From CAVPWP01 sp963709395 (GTDB taxonomy: Bacteria > Pseudomonadota > Alphaproteobacteria > Rhodobacterales > Rhodobacteraceae), in assembly GCA_963709395.1 (NCBI GenBank), contig CAVPWP010000012.1:124001-188000 (forward strand): DNA of 64,000 nucleotides, written 5' to 3'. The translations under genes were made by a program, and so were the position numbers. Below the pieces are notes generated by a model. The model had not been told where the DNA came from. It saw only the letters and a program-made list of their open reading frames with translations, and did not search any database. Positions 1-9,330 of the stretch are shown piece after piece; the first letter of the stretch is position 1, and each line of letters opens with the position of its first letter.

Positions 1-480
1 GTGACGCGCCATCGTCATGATGACCGCGATCCCCGACTTGTCGTCGGCTCCCAGCAGGGTGGTGCCGCTGGCGGTGATCAGCGTATCGCCGGTTTTTTCC
101 AGCAGGTAGGGCGAGGTTTCGGGCGTGAGCGACAGGTCGGGATTGTCGGGAAAGGCGATGGGTCCGCCGTTGTAGGCGCGGATCACGCGGGGTTTGACCC
201 CCACGGCCGCGAAGGCGGGGGCGGTGTCGACATGGGCAAGGAAGCCCACAGTCGGGGCGGGCGCGTCGGTCGTTGCCGGAATGGTCGCCAGCACCACGCC
301 GTAGTCGGTCAGCATGACGTCGGAGGCGCCGATCTCTTCCAGTTCGGCCACCAGCAGCCGGGACAAGTTCAGCTGGATATCGGTTGAAGGGATACTCGGC
401 GAATTCTCGTCGCTTTGCGTGTCGATCGCGCAATAGCGCACAAGGCGCGCTTCGAGTTCGGTGTCGAAATCGGCGGTCAT
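1..480 (-). CDS. pepT: Peptidase T (tripeptide aminopeptidase), N-terminal part
   Basis: Only the first 160 residues are in the window; the gene runs off the left edge. Reading from the ATG at 480, the protein shows an M20-family metallopeptidase start with GFLAHVDTAP (zinc ligand His83, Asp85) and then GTTLLGADDKSG, where the Asp pair at 146-147 contains the metal-bridging residue. The order and spacing match PepT, which removes N-terminal residues from tripeptides in the cytoplasm. It starts 22 bases after the stop of moaA on the same strand, so the two may be cotranscribed. Family call is firm; the C-terminal dimerisation and catalytic half cannot be checked. Confidence 0.88.
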   Translation of the reverse strand, partial: MTADFDTELEARLVRYCAIDTQSDENSPSIPSTDIQLNLSRLLVAELEEIGASDVMLTDYGVVLATIPATTDAPAPTVGFLAHVDTAPAFAAVGVKPRVIRAYNGGPIAFPDNPDLSLTPETSPYLLEKTGDTLITASGTTLLGADDKSGIAVIMTMARH

Positions 481-502
481 GTCGGCTCCGGTTCGGGCGG
501 GC

Positions 503-1507
503 TCAGCCGCCGGTATGGCTCATGTGGCGGGGGACCTGACCATCGATGCGCTGGCGCGAATAGTCGAAGTCGTGGCCCTTGGGCTTGCGCAGGATGGCGG
601 CGCGGATCGCCGCTTCGAGCGGGGCGTCGCTGGCCGGGTCGGCGCGGAGCGGCGCGCGCAGGTCGGCCATGTCCTCCTGCCCCAGGCACATGTAAAGCTC
701 GCCCGTGCAGGTCAGCCGCACCCGGTTGCAGCTTTCGCAGAAATTATGCGTGAGCGGCGTGATGAAGCCGATCTTCTGCCCCGTCTCCTCGATCCGCACA
801 TAGCGCGCCGGGCCGCCGGTGCGTTCGGCCAGGTCGGTCAGGGTGAAGCGTTCGGCAAGGCGGGCGCGCAGGTCCTTGAGGTTCCAGTACTGGTCCAGCC
901 GGTCCTCGCCGCCCAGATCGCCCATCGGCATGACCTCGATGAAGGTCAGATCCATGTCGCGCGCGGCACACCAGTCGGTCAGGGTGAAGAGTTCGTCCTC
1001 GTTGAAGCCTTTCAACGCCACCGCGTTGATCTTGACGCGCAGGCCCGCGGCCTGTGCCGCGTCGATGCCGCGCAAGACCTGCGGCAGGCGGCCCCATCGG
1101 GTGATCTCGGCGAATTTCGCCTCGTCCAGCGTGTCGAGCGACACGTTGATGCGGCGGACGCCGGCCGAATGGAGATCGGCCGCGAACCGTTCAAGCTGCG
1201 ATCCGTTGGTGGTGACGGTCAACTCTTTCAGCGCGCCCGAGTCGAGATGCCGCGACATCGCGCGAAAGAACGTCATGATATCGCGCCGCACCAGCGGTTC
1301 GCCCCCCGTGATGCGCAGCTTCTCGACGCCGAGGCGGATGAAGGTCGAACACATCCGGTCAAGCTCTTCCAGCGTCAGAAGCTCCTTCTTGGGCAGGAAT
1401 GTCATGTTTTCCGACATGCAGTAGACGCAGCGGAAATCGCAGCGGTCGGTGACCGATACGCGAAGGTAGCTGATCGCGCGCTGGAAGGGATCGACGAGCG
1501 TGTCCAT
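503..1507 (-). CDS. moaA: GTP 3',8-cyclase MoaA (molybdenum cofactor biosynthesis)
   Basis: This 334-residue radical SAM enzyme converts GTP to the cyclic intermediate that MoaC turns into cyclic pyranopterin monophosphate, the first stage of molybdopterin synthesis. The N-terminal radical SAM cluster motif is C23-x3-C27-x2-C30 (CDFRCVYC). A second [4Fe-4S] site is formed by Cys257, Cys260 and Cys274, and the chain ends in the Gly-Gly tail characteristic of MoaA. Length is normal. It is divergent from the lipoprotein gene at 1591, leaving about 80 bases for promoters, and lies upstream of pepT. Confidence 0.97.
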   Translation of the reverse strand: MDTLVDPFQRAISYLRVSVTDRCDFRCVYCMSENMTFLPKKELLTLEELDRMCSTFIRLGVEKLRITGGEPLVRRDIMTFFRAMSRHLDSGALKELTVTTNGSQLERFAADLHSAGVRRINVSLDTLDEAKFAEITRWGRLPQVLRGIDAAQAAGLRVKINAVALKGFNEDELFTLTDWCAARDMDLTFIEVMPMGDLGGEDRLDQYWNLKDLRARLAERFTLTDLAERTGGPARYVRIEETGQKIGFITPLTHNFCESCNRVRLTCTGELYMCLGQEDMADLRAPLRADPASDAPLEAAIRAAILRKPKGHDFDYSRQRIDGQVPRHMSHTGG

Positions 1508-1590
1508 GCGCCGAACCTAGTCCTGCCGAGGGGGACCCGCAAGCGGCGCGGGCGTTGCGGCATGAGGAACGGCGGGCTAGGATTCGGAGT

Positions 1591-2088
1591 ATGCGACGCA
1601 TTCCACTCTCAATCGTTTTTCCGGCGCTCGTTCTGGCGGGCTGCGCCCAGATCGGTCTTCCGCCGCACCAGGGGGCGCCCGGGTCCGGCCCCGCCCCGGC
1701 CGCGGCGCCCGAAACCGCGATCACGCCCGCGGCCATCGCGCCTCCGCCGCCGGCCGCGGCGCGTACAGTCGACGAATTCGATACCACCACCCCCGAACAG
1801 CGCGCGGCCGCGGCCGCGGCGGGGACCGGGGGCGGCCGGCTTCTGGGCGAGACGGTCGCCGCGCTGGGCGATCCGGCCGAGCCGGGGTTCTGGCTGGTCA
1901 CGCCGCTTGTCGATGCGCCGGCGCGCGGCCGGATCGTCTCGGTCGAGACCGGCCGGGCGGCCGAGGTCGACCTGCGTCCCTCGGGCGGGGCAGCGGGATC
2001 GGGCAGCGAGGTGTCGCTGGCGGCGCTGCGGCTTCTCGAGGTGCCGCTGACATCGCTTCCGGTGCTTCGGGTCTTCGCCGCACCATGA
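1591..2088 (+). CDS. Proline/alanine-rich lipoprotein, function unknown
   Basis: 165 residues from the ATG at 1591; a TTG 36 bases upstream is also in frame but would put extra charged residues before the signal peptide. The start MRRIPLSIVF leads into a lipobox (VLAGC), so it is probably a lipid-anchored envelope protein. An Ala/Pro-rich linker of about 40 residues is followed by a compact C-terminal region that I do not recognise. The stop overlaps the start of the acyl-CoA synthetase (ATGA), which suggests translational coupling. Confidence 0.7.
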   Translation: MRRIPLSIVFPALVLAGCAQIGLPPHQGAPGSGPAPAAAPETAITPAAIAPPPPAAARTVDEFDTTTPEQRAAAAAAGTGGGRLLGETVAALGDPAEPGFWLVTPLVDAPARGRIVSVETGRAAEVDLRPSGGAAGSGSEVSLAALRLLEVPLTSLPVLRVFAAP

Positions 2089-3704
2089 GCGATCGTCGCC
2101 TGATCCGGTCGGGCGGCGGTTGGGAGGCGATGCGCGCAGAGTTTCGCTGGGACATCCCCGCGCGCTTCAACATGGCCGAGGCCTGCTGCGACAGCTGGGC
2201 CCGGGCCGAACCCGGGCGGCGGGCACTGATCCATCTCCATGGCGACGGCACGGTCGAGGAATGGACCTATGGCCGCCTTGCCGCGGCGTCCGGACCGTCT
2301 GGCCAACGCGCTCTCGGCGGCGGGCGTGGGGGCGGGCGACCGGGTCGCGATCCTGCTGCCGCAATGCCCCGAGGTCGCGATCACCCATTTTGCGGCGTGG
2401 AAACTCGGGGCGGTCACGCTGCCGCTCTTCACGCTCTTCGGGCCGGATGCCCTGCGCTACCGGCTTGCGGACAGCGGCGCCAAGGCGGTGATCACCGACC
2501 CCGAAAACCTGTTCAAACTCGACGAGATCCGCGGCGACCTGCCCGATCTGGCCGAGGTCTTCGTGACCGGTGAGGTCGCGGCCCCGTTCCGCGCCTTCTG
2601 GGAAGAGATTGCCCGCGCGTCGGGCGATCTGCGCCCCGTACCCACGCTGGCCGACGATCCCGCCGTGCTGATCTATACCTCGGGCACCACCGGGCCGCCC
2701 AAGGGGGCGCTGCAGGCCCACCGTTTCCTTCCCGGCCACCTGCCGTCGATCGAACTGCATCACGAGGGCTTTCCGCAGCCGGGCGATATCGGCTGGACAC
2801 CGGCCGACTGGGCCTGGATCGGGGGGCTGATGGACATGGCGATGCCCTGCCTGTTCTACGGCGTCCCGCTGGTCAGCCACCGGATGCGCAAGTTCGACCC
2901 CGATGCGGCCTTCGGCTGATCCGCGACCACGGCGTGCGCAACCTCTTCCTGCCGCCCACCGCGCTGCGACTGCTGCGGCAGGCGACGGTGCCCGCGGGGG
3001 TGAGCATCCGCTCGGTCGGCTCGGGCGGCGAAAGCCTTGGAGCCGATCTTCTGGACTGGGGGCTTTCGGCGCTGGGCGCGCCGATCAACGAGTTCTACGG
3101 CCAGACCGAATGCAACCTCGTCCTGACCTCGGCCGCGGGGTTCATGGAGGTGCGCCCAGGGTCGATGGGCAAGCCCGTGCCGGGGCACGACGTGGCGGTG
3201 ATCGACGCCGAAGGCCGCGTCCTGCCGCCCGGCGAGCTGGGCGAGATCGCCGTCCGCCGTCCCGATCCGGCGATGTTTCTGGGCTACTGGAATCTGCCCG
3301 AAAAGACGGCCGGCAAGTTCACCGGCGACTGGATGCGCACGGGCGACCTCGGCCGGACCGATGCCGACGGCTATTTCTGGTTCGTCAGCCGCGACGACGA
3401 TGTCATCACCTCGGCGGGCTATCGCATCGGCCCGACCGAGATCGAGGCCTGCCTGTCAGGTCACCCCGACGTGGTGATGGCCGCCGCCGTGGGCATCCCC
3501 GACCCGGTGCGGACCGAGGTGGTGAAAGCCTTTGTCGTCCTGCGCGAGGGGGTGAACCTGGCGAGCGTCGAGGCCGATCTCATCGCCCGCGTCCGCGACC
3601 GCATCAGCCCCCACGTCGCCCCGCGCCTGATCGAGGCGGTCGAGAGCCTGCCGATGACGGCCACGGGCAAGATCCTGCGGCGCGAGTTGCGGGAGAGGGG
3701 GTAG
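2085..3704 (+). CDS. AMP-binding acyl-CoA synthetase (two apparent indels)
   Basis: An ANL-superfamily ligase of about 539 residues that activates a carboxylic acid to acyl-AMP and then acyl-CoA. Adenylation motifs occur in order: LIYTSGTTGPPKG (phosphate-binding loop), NEFYGQTECN, GDWMRTGDLG, and the C-terminal MTATGKILRREL with the catalytic Lys. Overall it resembles medium-chain or acetyl-CoA synthetase-like enzymes, and the substrate cannot be read from sequence. The frame is broken twice: an extra G near 2291 after EEWTYGRLAAAS, and a missing C near 2915 after FDPDAAFG. Correcting both gives one continuous full-length protein, so these look like base-call errors rather than decay. Confidence 0.85.
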
Positions 3705-3709
3705 GGGCG

Positions 3710-4643
3710 ATGGCAAAGCTTGTTCTGATGCATAGGGAAGACACAGAATGACAATGACGCTGGATCAGAGTATGACTTCCCGAAGCATATCTTAGGCATG
3801 TCGCAGTCGCGGTGGCGACTGGATCGTCTACTACGAGCCCGTGAAAGCAGGCCCACGCGGCTATTCGGGGTGGCGAAGATCCTGCAGATAATCCCGAACC
3901 CGTGATTCCAGGCAGGTACTTGGCGCTAATCGAGCCACGCGAGTTCATCGACTTTGTCCGCGCGTCCCGAGACTCCAGAACGGTCGACCTCTTGAAGAAA
4001 CCTCGATCAAGCGGATGGAACGCCGAAACGGGGTGGTACGGTGCAACAAGCGGTGCGGCGGATCTCCGACGCTGACTTCGCCCGCATCGTGAATCTTGGC
4101 TTGCCGAGGATCTCGAGCGGATCGAAGCGACACGCTATGATCCCCAGGATTCGCGGGTGGAGAAGGCGCTCGGCTCCGCTCGAACGTCCGACGTTACCTT
4201 GAACGCCTTACTCGCCGACCGTTCCGCGTTACGTGGCTTTTCGCTCGAAAGGTCCGTGAAGCCTACGATTACCGCTATGGCGATGTCGGCTGTGCGCTGC
4301 GCAATGGCGGTGATCGGCCCGAAGTCCAGGCGGTCACATTCGTCCGGTCGAACGACAGGGCAGTGACGCGGTCCGCAACGGCCTTGCGCTGTCGGGCACG
4401 CTCCATTCGGATGTTTGACCGTGGTCTGGTCGTCAGGTGCCGAGGAACTTCACACAGACTGCCGTCGTGAAGTCGCGCAAGCCAGGTTCCGGGCGAGGTC
4501 GTGGAACGGCTGCATGCCTGCCGGAGGGCAAACTGCAGCTGCTCCTTGACCGTCGCAACTGGCCGCACCCGGAAAACCGGCGTTGGCATCGCGAGAACGT
4601 CTATGGTCAGGCGCTGGCCGACGAACCTGCGCCCTGGGGCTAG
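3710..4643 (+). pseudogene. Decayed HNH restriction-type endonuclease
   Basis: No intact frame exists, but fragments in all three forward frames line up with one family of about 300 residues. In order they are MAKLVLMH, EYDFPKHIL and GDWIVYYEPVKAGP (N-terminal domain), RYLALIEPREFIDFVR, then in the HNH_2-like part RPEVQA, VRNGLALSGTLH and MFDRGL, and at the end PHPENRRWHRENVYG. At least five frameshifts and several stop codons separate them, and the HNH core histidine region is eroded. By eye the base composition is clearly less GC-rich than the flanking genes, consistent with acquired DNA. It starts 5 bases after the synthetase and overlaps the 3' end of the alkD-like gene by a few bases. 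Confidence 0.72.
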
Positions 4644-5320
4644 CCCAGATACCGCCCCGCCTCTCTGCGTGAGAAGGCCTTCATCCGTGCCCCATGCTCC
4701 GCAAGAAACGTCCGCACCCGCTCGGGGTCGCGTTTCGAGAGGTCGCGCAGCCACCACGCCACCGCCTTCTGGATGAACCAGTCGGGGTCGTCCACATAGC
4801 CCGCCGCCCAGCCAAGGATGCGGTCGCGCCGGGCGATGTCGTCGGGCTTGGGGTGGCGGTCGCGCGTCCAGGGCAGGGTCATCACAAGCGCGGCGCGGCG
4901 GGTCCACATGTGGTCCGAGGCCGTCCAGCCTTCGACTTCGTCGAGACGCGCGGGGTCCCAGACAAGGCGTTTCTGCCCGGCAATGGACGCGTGGTCCGCG
5001 ATGGCCCAGGCATCGAAGTCCGGCACCCAGGAGGCGATCAGGCGCCAGGCCCCGTTGTCGTCGGGGCGGATGCGGGCCTGCGTCAGGAGTTTCGCGGCGG
5101 CGATGCGGGCCTCGTGGATGTTCGTCGTCCAGAGGGCAGAGGCGAGCGCGATGCGGTCGTCGAGCGCGAGATCAGCCCGCCAGCCCTTGGCAAGCGCGTC
5201 GATCGCCGGGTTGGCGACGCCCAGATAGGGTCGGTCGACCTTGTGATAGGCGGCCATCTCAGCGGCCTTTTGCGGATCGCCCTGCGCGCGGAGGGCGGCC
5301 AGCGCGTCCTCGGGCGTCAT
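4640..5320 (-). CDS. DNA alkylation repair protein, AlkD-like
   Basis: 226 residues, all helical in character, with the Trp/Asp/Arg pattern of the AlkD HEAT-repeat fold (for example ALWTTNIHEARIAA, ASWVPDFDAWAIAD, DPDWFIQKAVAWWLRDLSK). These proteins excise positively charged alkylated purines such as 7-methylguanine from DNA. The ATG at 5320 overlaps the glmS stop (ATGA on the minus strand), so it is likely expressed at the end of the glmU-glmS transcript. The end overlaps the HNH remnant, which may mark the junction of the inserted DNA. Confidence 0.85.
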   Translation of the reverse strand: MTPEDALAALRAQGDPQKAAEMAAYHKVDRPYLGVANPAIDALAKGWRADLALDDRIALASALWTTNIHEARIAAAKLLTQARIRPDDNGAWRLIASWVPDFDAWAIADHASIAGQKRLVWDPARLDEVEGWTASDHMWTRRAALVMTLPWTRDRHPKPDDIARRDRILGWAAGYVDDPDWFIQKAVAWWLRDLSKRDPERVRTFLAEHGARMKAFSRREAGRYLG

Positions 5321-7131
5321 TCCACCGTGACCGACTTGGCGAGGTTTCTGGGCTGGTCCACATCCGTCCCTTTCGCCACGGCGGTGTGATAGGCCAGAAG
5401 CTGTGCCGGGATGGCATAGAGGATGGGGGCGAGCACATCGGGCACCGACGGCATCTCGATCACCTTCCAGGCCCCGTCCGAGGCCGCGCGGGCGCCTGCC
5501 GCGTCGGTGACAAGGACGACCTTTCCGCCGCGCGCCATCACCTCCTGCATGTTCGACACGGTCTTGTCGAAGAGGCTGTCGCGCGGGGCCATGACGATGA
5601 CCGGCACCGCGGGATCGATCAGGGCGATGGGGCCATGCTTAAGCTCGCCTGACGCATAACCTTCGGCATGTATATAGCTGATTTCCTTAAGCTTCAGTGC
5701 GCCTTCAAGGGCGATGGGATACATGATCCCGCGTCCCAGGAAGAGGATGTCGCGGGCCTCTGCGAGATCGTGGCTCACCGCTTCGATCGCCTCGCCCGCG
5801 TTCAGCGCCTGGCTGACGAGGCCGGGCAGGCTGCGGAGAGCGGCGCGCAGGTCAGCCGCCGCGGCAGCGTCCAGCTGTCCCCGGTCGGTCCCGGCCTTGA
5901 CCGCGACGAGGGCAAGCACCGCAAGCTGGCAGGTGAAGGCCTTGGTCGAGGCGACGCCGACCTCCACCCCCGCATGGATCGGCAGGGCAAGGTCGCTTTC
6001 CCGGGCGATCGAGCTTTCGGGCACGTTCACCACGCTCAGGATCGCCGCCTTGTCGCGGCAATAGCGCAGCGCGGCCAGCGTGTCGGCCGTCTCGCCCGAC
6101 TGGCTGACGAAGATCGCCAGCGTGTTCGGCCCGATGGGCGGTTCGCGGTAGCGGAACTCGGAGGCCACATCGACCTCGACGGGCAGGCGGGCAAGGCGTT
6201 CGAGCCAGTATTTCGCGGTCAGACAGGCGTAGAAGGCGGTGCCGCAGGCGACCATGACGACGCGGTCGACCTTGGCGAAATCGGGCATTCCTTCTGGGAA
6301 AGTCAGCGTGTCGCCGTCCAGATAGGCGTCCATCACGCGGGCGAGAACGGCGGGCTGCTCGGCGATCTCCTTGGCCATGAAGTGCCGGTGGCCGTCCTTT
6401 TCGATCCGCGTGGCGTCGACGCGGATGCGCCGCATCGGTCGGTTGACGAGGCGACCCTCGGCGTCGCGGATCGTGGCGCCCTTGCGGGTCAGCACCACGC
6501 GGTCGCCTTCCTCGAGGTAGGTGATCCGGTCGGTGAGGGGGGCGAGCGCGATGGCGTCGGATCCCAGGTACATCTCGCCGTCCCCATGCCCCACAGCGAG
6601 GGGCGAGCCCTTGCGCGCGCCGATGATCAGGTCGGGTTCGCCGTCGAACAGGAAGGCCAGCGCGAACGCGCCCTCAAGCCGGTTGATCGCGGCTTCGGCG
6701 GCCTCGACCGGGGTCTTGCCGGCGTCGAGGAAGGACTGCGCCAGAAGGGCGATGGTCTCGGTGTCGGTCTCGCTTTCGGCGGCATAGCCGAGGGCGGCGA
6801 GATCCGCGCGCAGCTCGCGGAAGTTCTCGATGATGCCGTTATGAACCACGGCGACAGGGCCCGCGCGGTGGGGGTGGGCATTGGTCACCGAGGGCGCGCC
6901 ATGGGTCGCCCAGCGGGTGTGGCCGATGCCGGACTTCCCGGCGAGCGGCTCGTGCACCAGAAGGTCCGAGAGGTTGACGAGCTTGCCCACCGCGCGGCGG
7001 CGGTCGAGATGGCCGTCGTTCACGGTGGCGATGCCCGCGCTGTCATAGCCCCGGTATTCGAGGCGTTTGAGCGCGTCGACAAGGGCGGGGGCGGCCTCGT
7101 GGTCGCCAAGGATGCCGATGATCCCGCACAT
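5317..7131 (-). CDS. glmS: Glutamine--fructose-6-phosphate aminotransferase (isomerizing)
   Basis: 604 residues from the ATG at 7131, chosen because MCGIIGILGD places the catalytic Cys directly after Met, where it becomes the mature N-terminus. The N-terminal half is the class II glutaminase domain (GHTRWATHG, HNGIIENF). The C-terminal half has two SIS sugar-isomerase domains (SQSGETADTLAAL, GRGIMYPIALEGALKLKE), ending in the family-typical NLAKSVTVE. It makes glucosamine-6-phosphate for peptidoglycan and LPS. It follows glmU by 4 bases in one operon, and the intermediate GlmM step is encoded elsewhere. Confidence 0.98.
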   Translation of the reverse strand: MCGIIGILGDHEAAPALVDALKRLEYRGYDSAGIATVNDGHLDRRRAVGKLVNLSDLLVHEPLAGKSGIGHTRWATHGAPSVTNAHPHRAGPVAVVHNGIIENFRELRADLAALGYAAESETDTETIALLAQSFLDAGKTPVEAAEAAINRLEGAFALAFLFDGEPDLIIGARKGSPLAVGHGDGEMYLGSDAIALAPLTDRITYLEEGDRVVLTRKGATIRDAEGRLVNRPMRRIRVDATRIEKDGHRHFMAKEIAEQPAVLARVMDAYLDGDTLTFPEGMPDFAKVDRVVMVACGTAFYACLTAKYWLERLARLPVEVDVASEFRYREPPIGPNTLAIFVSQSGETADTLAALRYCRDKAAILSVVNVPESSIARESDLALPIHAGVEVGVASTKAFTCQLAVLALVAVKAGTDRGQLDAAAAADLRAALRSLPGLVSQALNAGEAIEAVSHDLAEARDILFLGRGIMYPIALEGALKLKEISYIHAEGYASGELKHGPIALIDPAVPVIVMAPRDSLFDKTVSNMQEVMARGGKVVLVTDAAGARAASDGAWKVIEMPSVPDVLAPILYAIPAQLLAYHTAVAKGTDVDQPRNLAKSVTVE

Positions 7132-7135
7132 GGCG

Positions 7136-8482
7136 TTATCCCTTCTTTGCCTTGAGCGCCCGCAGCTTGTCGAAAAGTCGCGTTGCAAGGCCGGGTTTGG
7201 TGACCTGCCGCGCCCGGCCCACTGCCAGCGCGCCATCGGGCACGTCTTCGGTGATGACCGATCCGCTGGCGGTCATGGCGCCCGCGCCCACGGTGACGGG
7301 GGCCACCAGCATCGTGTCCGAGCCGATGAAGGCGCGCGCGCCGATCGTGGTGCGGTGCTTGAAGACGCCGTCGTAGTTGCAGGTCACGGTGCCCGCGCCG
7401 ATGTTGGCGGCCTCGCCCACGCTGGCGTCGCCGATGTAGCTGAGGTGGTTGACCTTGGCGCCTTCGCCGATCTCGGCGTTCTTCACCTCGACGAAGTTGC
7501 CGATCCGTGCGTCGTTGCCGATCTCGGCGCCGGGGCGCAGGCGCGCGTAGGGGCCGACGACGGCGCCGGCGCTGACATGGCAGCCCTCCAGATGGCTGAA
7601 GGCGCGGATCGTGGCGCCGGTCTCGACCGTCACGCCGGGGCCGAAGACCACGTTCGGCTCGACCACCGCGTCGCGCCCGATGTGGGTGTCATGGCTGAAG
7701 TGCACCGTGTCGGGCGCGGTCAGCGTGACCCCTTCGGCCAGCGCCGCCGCGCGGGCGGCGGTCTGGAAAATCCCTTCGGCTTCAGCCAGTTCGGCGCGGG
7801 TGTTGATGCCCATCGTCTCGGCCTCGGGGCAGGTGACCGCGGTGGCCTTCAGCCCCTTGTCGCGGGCGATGCCGACGATGTCGGTGAGGTAGTATTCGCC
7901 CGCCGCATTGTCGGTGCCCACCGCGTCGACCAGGTCGAAGAGCGTGCCGACCTCGGCCATGACAACTCCGCTGTTGCACAGCGTGATCGCGCGTTCTTCG
8001 GGGCCGGCGTCCTTGAATTCGACGATCTTTTCGAGCCGTTCGCCGTCCATCACGAGGCGTCCGTAGCGGCCCGGATCGCGCGCCTCGAAGCCCAGCACGA
8101 CCAGGTCGTGCCCCGCCGCGCGCGCCGCCTTCATCGCTTCCAGAGTCTCGGGCCGGATGAAGGGCGTGTCGCCGTAAAGGACGACGGCGTCGCCCGTGGC
8201 CCCTTCGAGCGCCGCCCGCGCCTGGGCGGTGGCATGGGCGGTGCCCAGCTGTTCGGCCTGAAGGGCGATGGCGATGTCGTCGAACCGCGCCTCGGCGTCG
8301 GCCCGGACGGTCTCGGCCCCGTGACCGACCACAAGCACGATGCGCTCGGGCTCGACCGCCGCGCCCGAGCCGATGGCATGGGCATAAAGCGGCAGGCCCG
8401 CGATCTCGTGCAGGACCTTGGGGCGGTCCGACAGCATCCGCGTGCCTTCGCCTGCGGCGAGGATGATCAGCTGCGTGGGCAT
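7136..8482 (-). CDS. glmU: Bifunctional UDP-GlcNAc pyrophosphorylase / glucosamine-1-P acetyltransferase
   Basis: 448 residues from the ATG at 8482, just before the nucleotidyltransferase motif LAAGEGTRMLSDRPKVLHE. Residues 1 to about 225 form the uridyltransferase domain. From about 245 onward the hexapeptide-repeat left-handed beta helix carries the acetyltransferase (NHLSYIGDA, GAGTVTCNYDG, GARAFIGSDTMLVAPV). It completes UDP-GlcNAc synthesis in the cytoplasm. The longer frame upstream lacks family similarity and overlaps the divergent phosphatase promoter region, so the short start is right. Confidence 0.98.
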   Translation of the reverse strand: MPTQLIILAAGEGTRMLSDRPKVLHEIAGLPLYAHAIGSGAAVEPERIVLVVGHGAETVRADAEARFDDIAIALQAEQLGTAHATAQARAALEGATGDAVVLYGDTPFIRPETLEAMKAARAAGHDLVVLGFEARDPGRYGRLVMDGERLEKIVEFKDAGPEERAITLCNSGVVMAEVGTLFDLVDAVGTDNAAGEYYLTDIVGIARDKGLKATAVTCPEAETMGINTRAELAEAEGIFQTAARAAALAEGVTLTAPDTVHFSHDTHIGRDAVVEPNVVFGPGVTVETGATIRAFSHLEGCHVSAGAVVGPYARLRPGAEIGNDARIGNFVEVKNAEIGEGAKVNHLSYIGDASVGEAANIGAGTVTCNYDGVFKHRTTIGARAFIGSDTMLVAPVTVGAGAMTASGSVITEDVPDGALAVGRARQVTKPGLATRLFDKLRALKAKKG

Positions 8483-8609
8483 CGACTGCTCTTTCCTTAT
8501 CGTTTGTGCCGTTTTACGCAGTGGCCGCGGTGCCGCAAGGGCGGCCCGCTTCACTTGTCCTTTCGCCAGGTTACAGGACGGGCGGAAATTTGCCGATGGG
8601 GAATGGCGC

Positions 8610-9276
8610 ATGCGCACGGTGATCTTCGACCTCGACGGAACGCTTGCGGACACCAGCCGCGACCTGATCGCGGCCGCCAACGCCTGCTTCCGGGCCATGG
8701 GATATGGTGATGTCCTTGATCCGGTGGGGGATGCCGGCGTGGCGTTCCGGGGCGGGCGGGCGATGCTGTCCGCCGGCCTGACACGGGTGAACGGCGGCGC
8801 GGACGAGGGCCTGATCACGCAGAACTATCCGCTGCTTCTGGACAGCTACGAAGAACGTATCGACCACGAGACGACGCTGTACCCCGGCGCGATGGACGCG
8901 GTCGAGGCCTTGCGCCGCGCAGGCTATGGCGTGGGCATCTGCACCAACAAGCCCGCCCGCCTGGCCGAGCTTCTGATGGAGCGGCTGGGCGTGCGCGCGG
9001 CTTTCGCCTCGCTGGTCGGGCGCCGACACGCTGCCGGTGCGCAAGCCCGATCCCGCGCCCTATCTCGCGGCGGTCGACCGGGCTGGCGGGCAGGTCGGGC
9101 AATCGCTTCTGGTGGGCGACACGGTGACCGACCGCGAAACCGCGCGCGCGGCGGGGGTGCCCTGCATCCTTGTCACCTTCGGGCCGGACGGGACGGGCGT
9201 CGCCGACCTCGACCCCGAGGCGCTGATCGGGCATTTCGACGAATTGCCTGCGACAGTTGCGCGGCTGATCGGCTGA
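8610..9276 (+). CDS. HAD-family phosphatase, phosphoglycolate phosphatase-like (one indel)
   Basis: About 221 residues once corrected. It starts MRTVIFDLDGTLADT, the HAD motif I with nucleophile Asp8 and acid/base Asp10. CTNKPARLAEL is motif II, VRKPDPAPYL contains the motif III Lys, and LLVGDTVTDRETA is motif IV. The frame breaks near 9018, where an extra G sits in the sequence coding LVGADTLPV; removing it joins the halves exactly. The alpha-helical cap marks it as a Gph-like subclass I member. A second paralogue lies at 41950. Divergent from glmU with a 127-base intergenic region. Confidence 0.82.
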
Positions 9277-9330
9277 GGCATTGACCGCCGCACACGGGGG
9301 CTACAGTCTTTCGCGCCAGAGAGGTGTGCG

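Noticed and set aside
1..387. 128-codon forward frame at the left edge
   Set aside because: It is the antisense of pepT, whose metal-binding motifs are clear on the minus strand.
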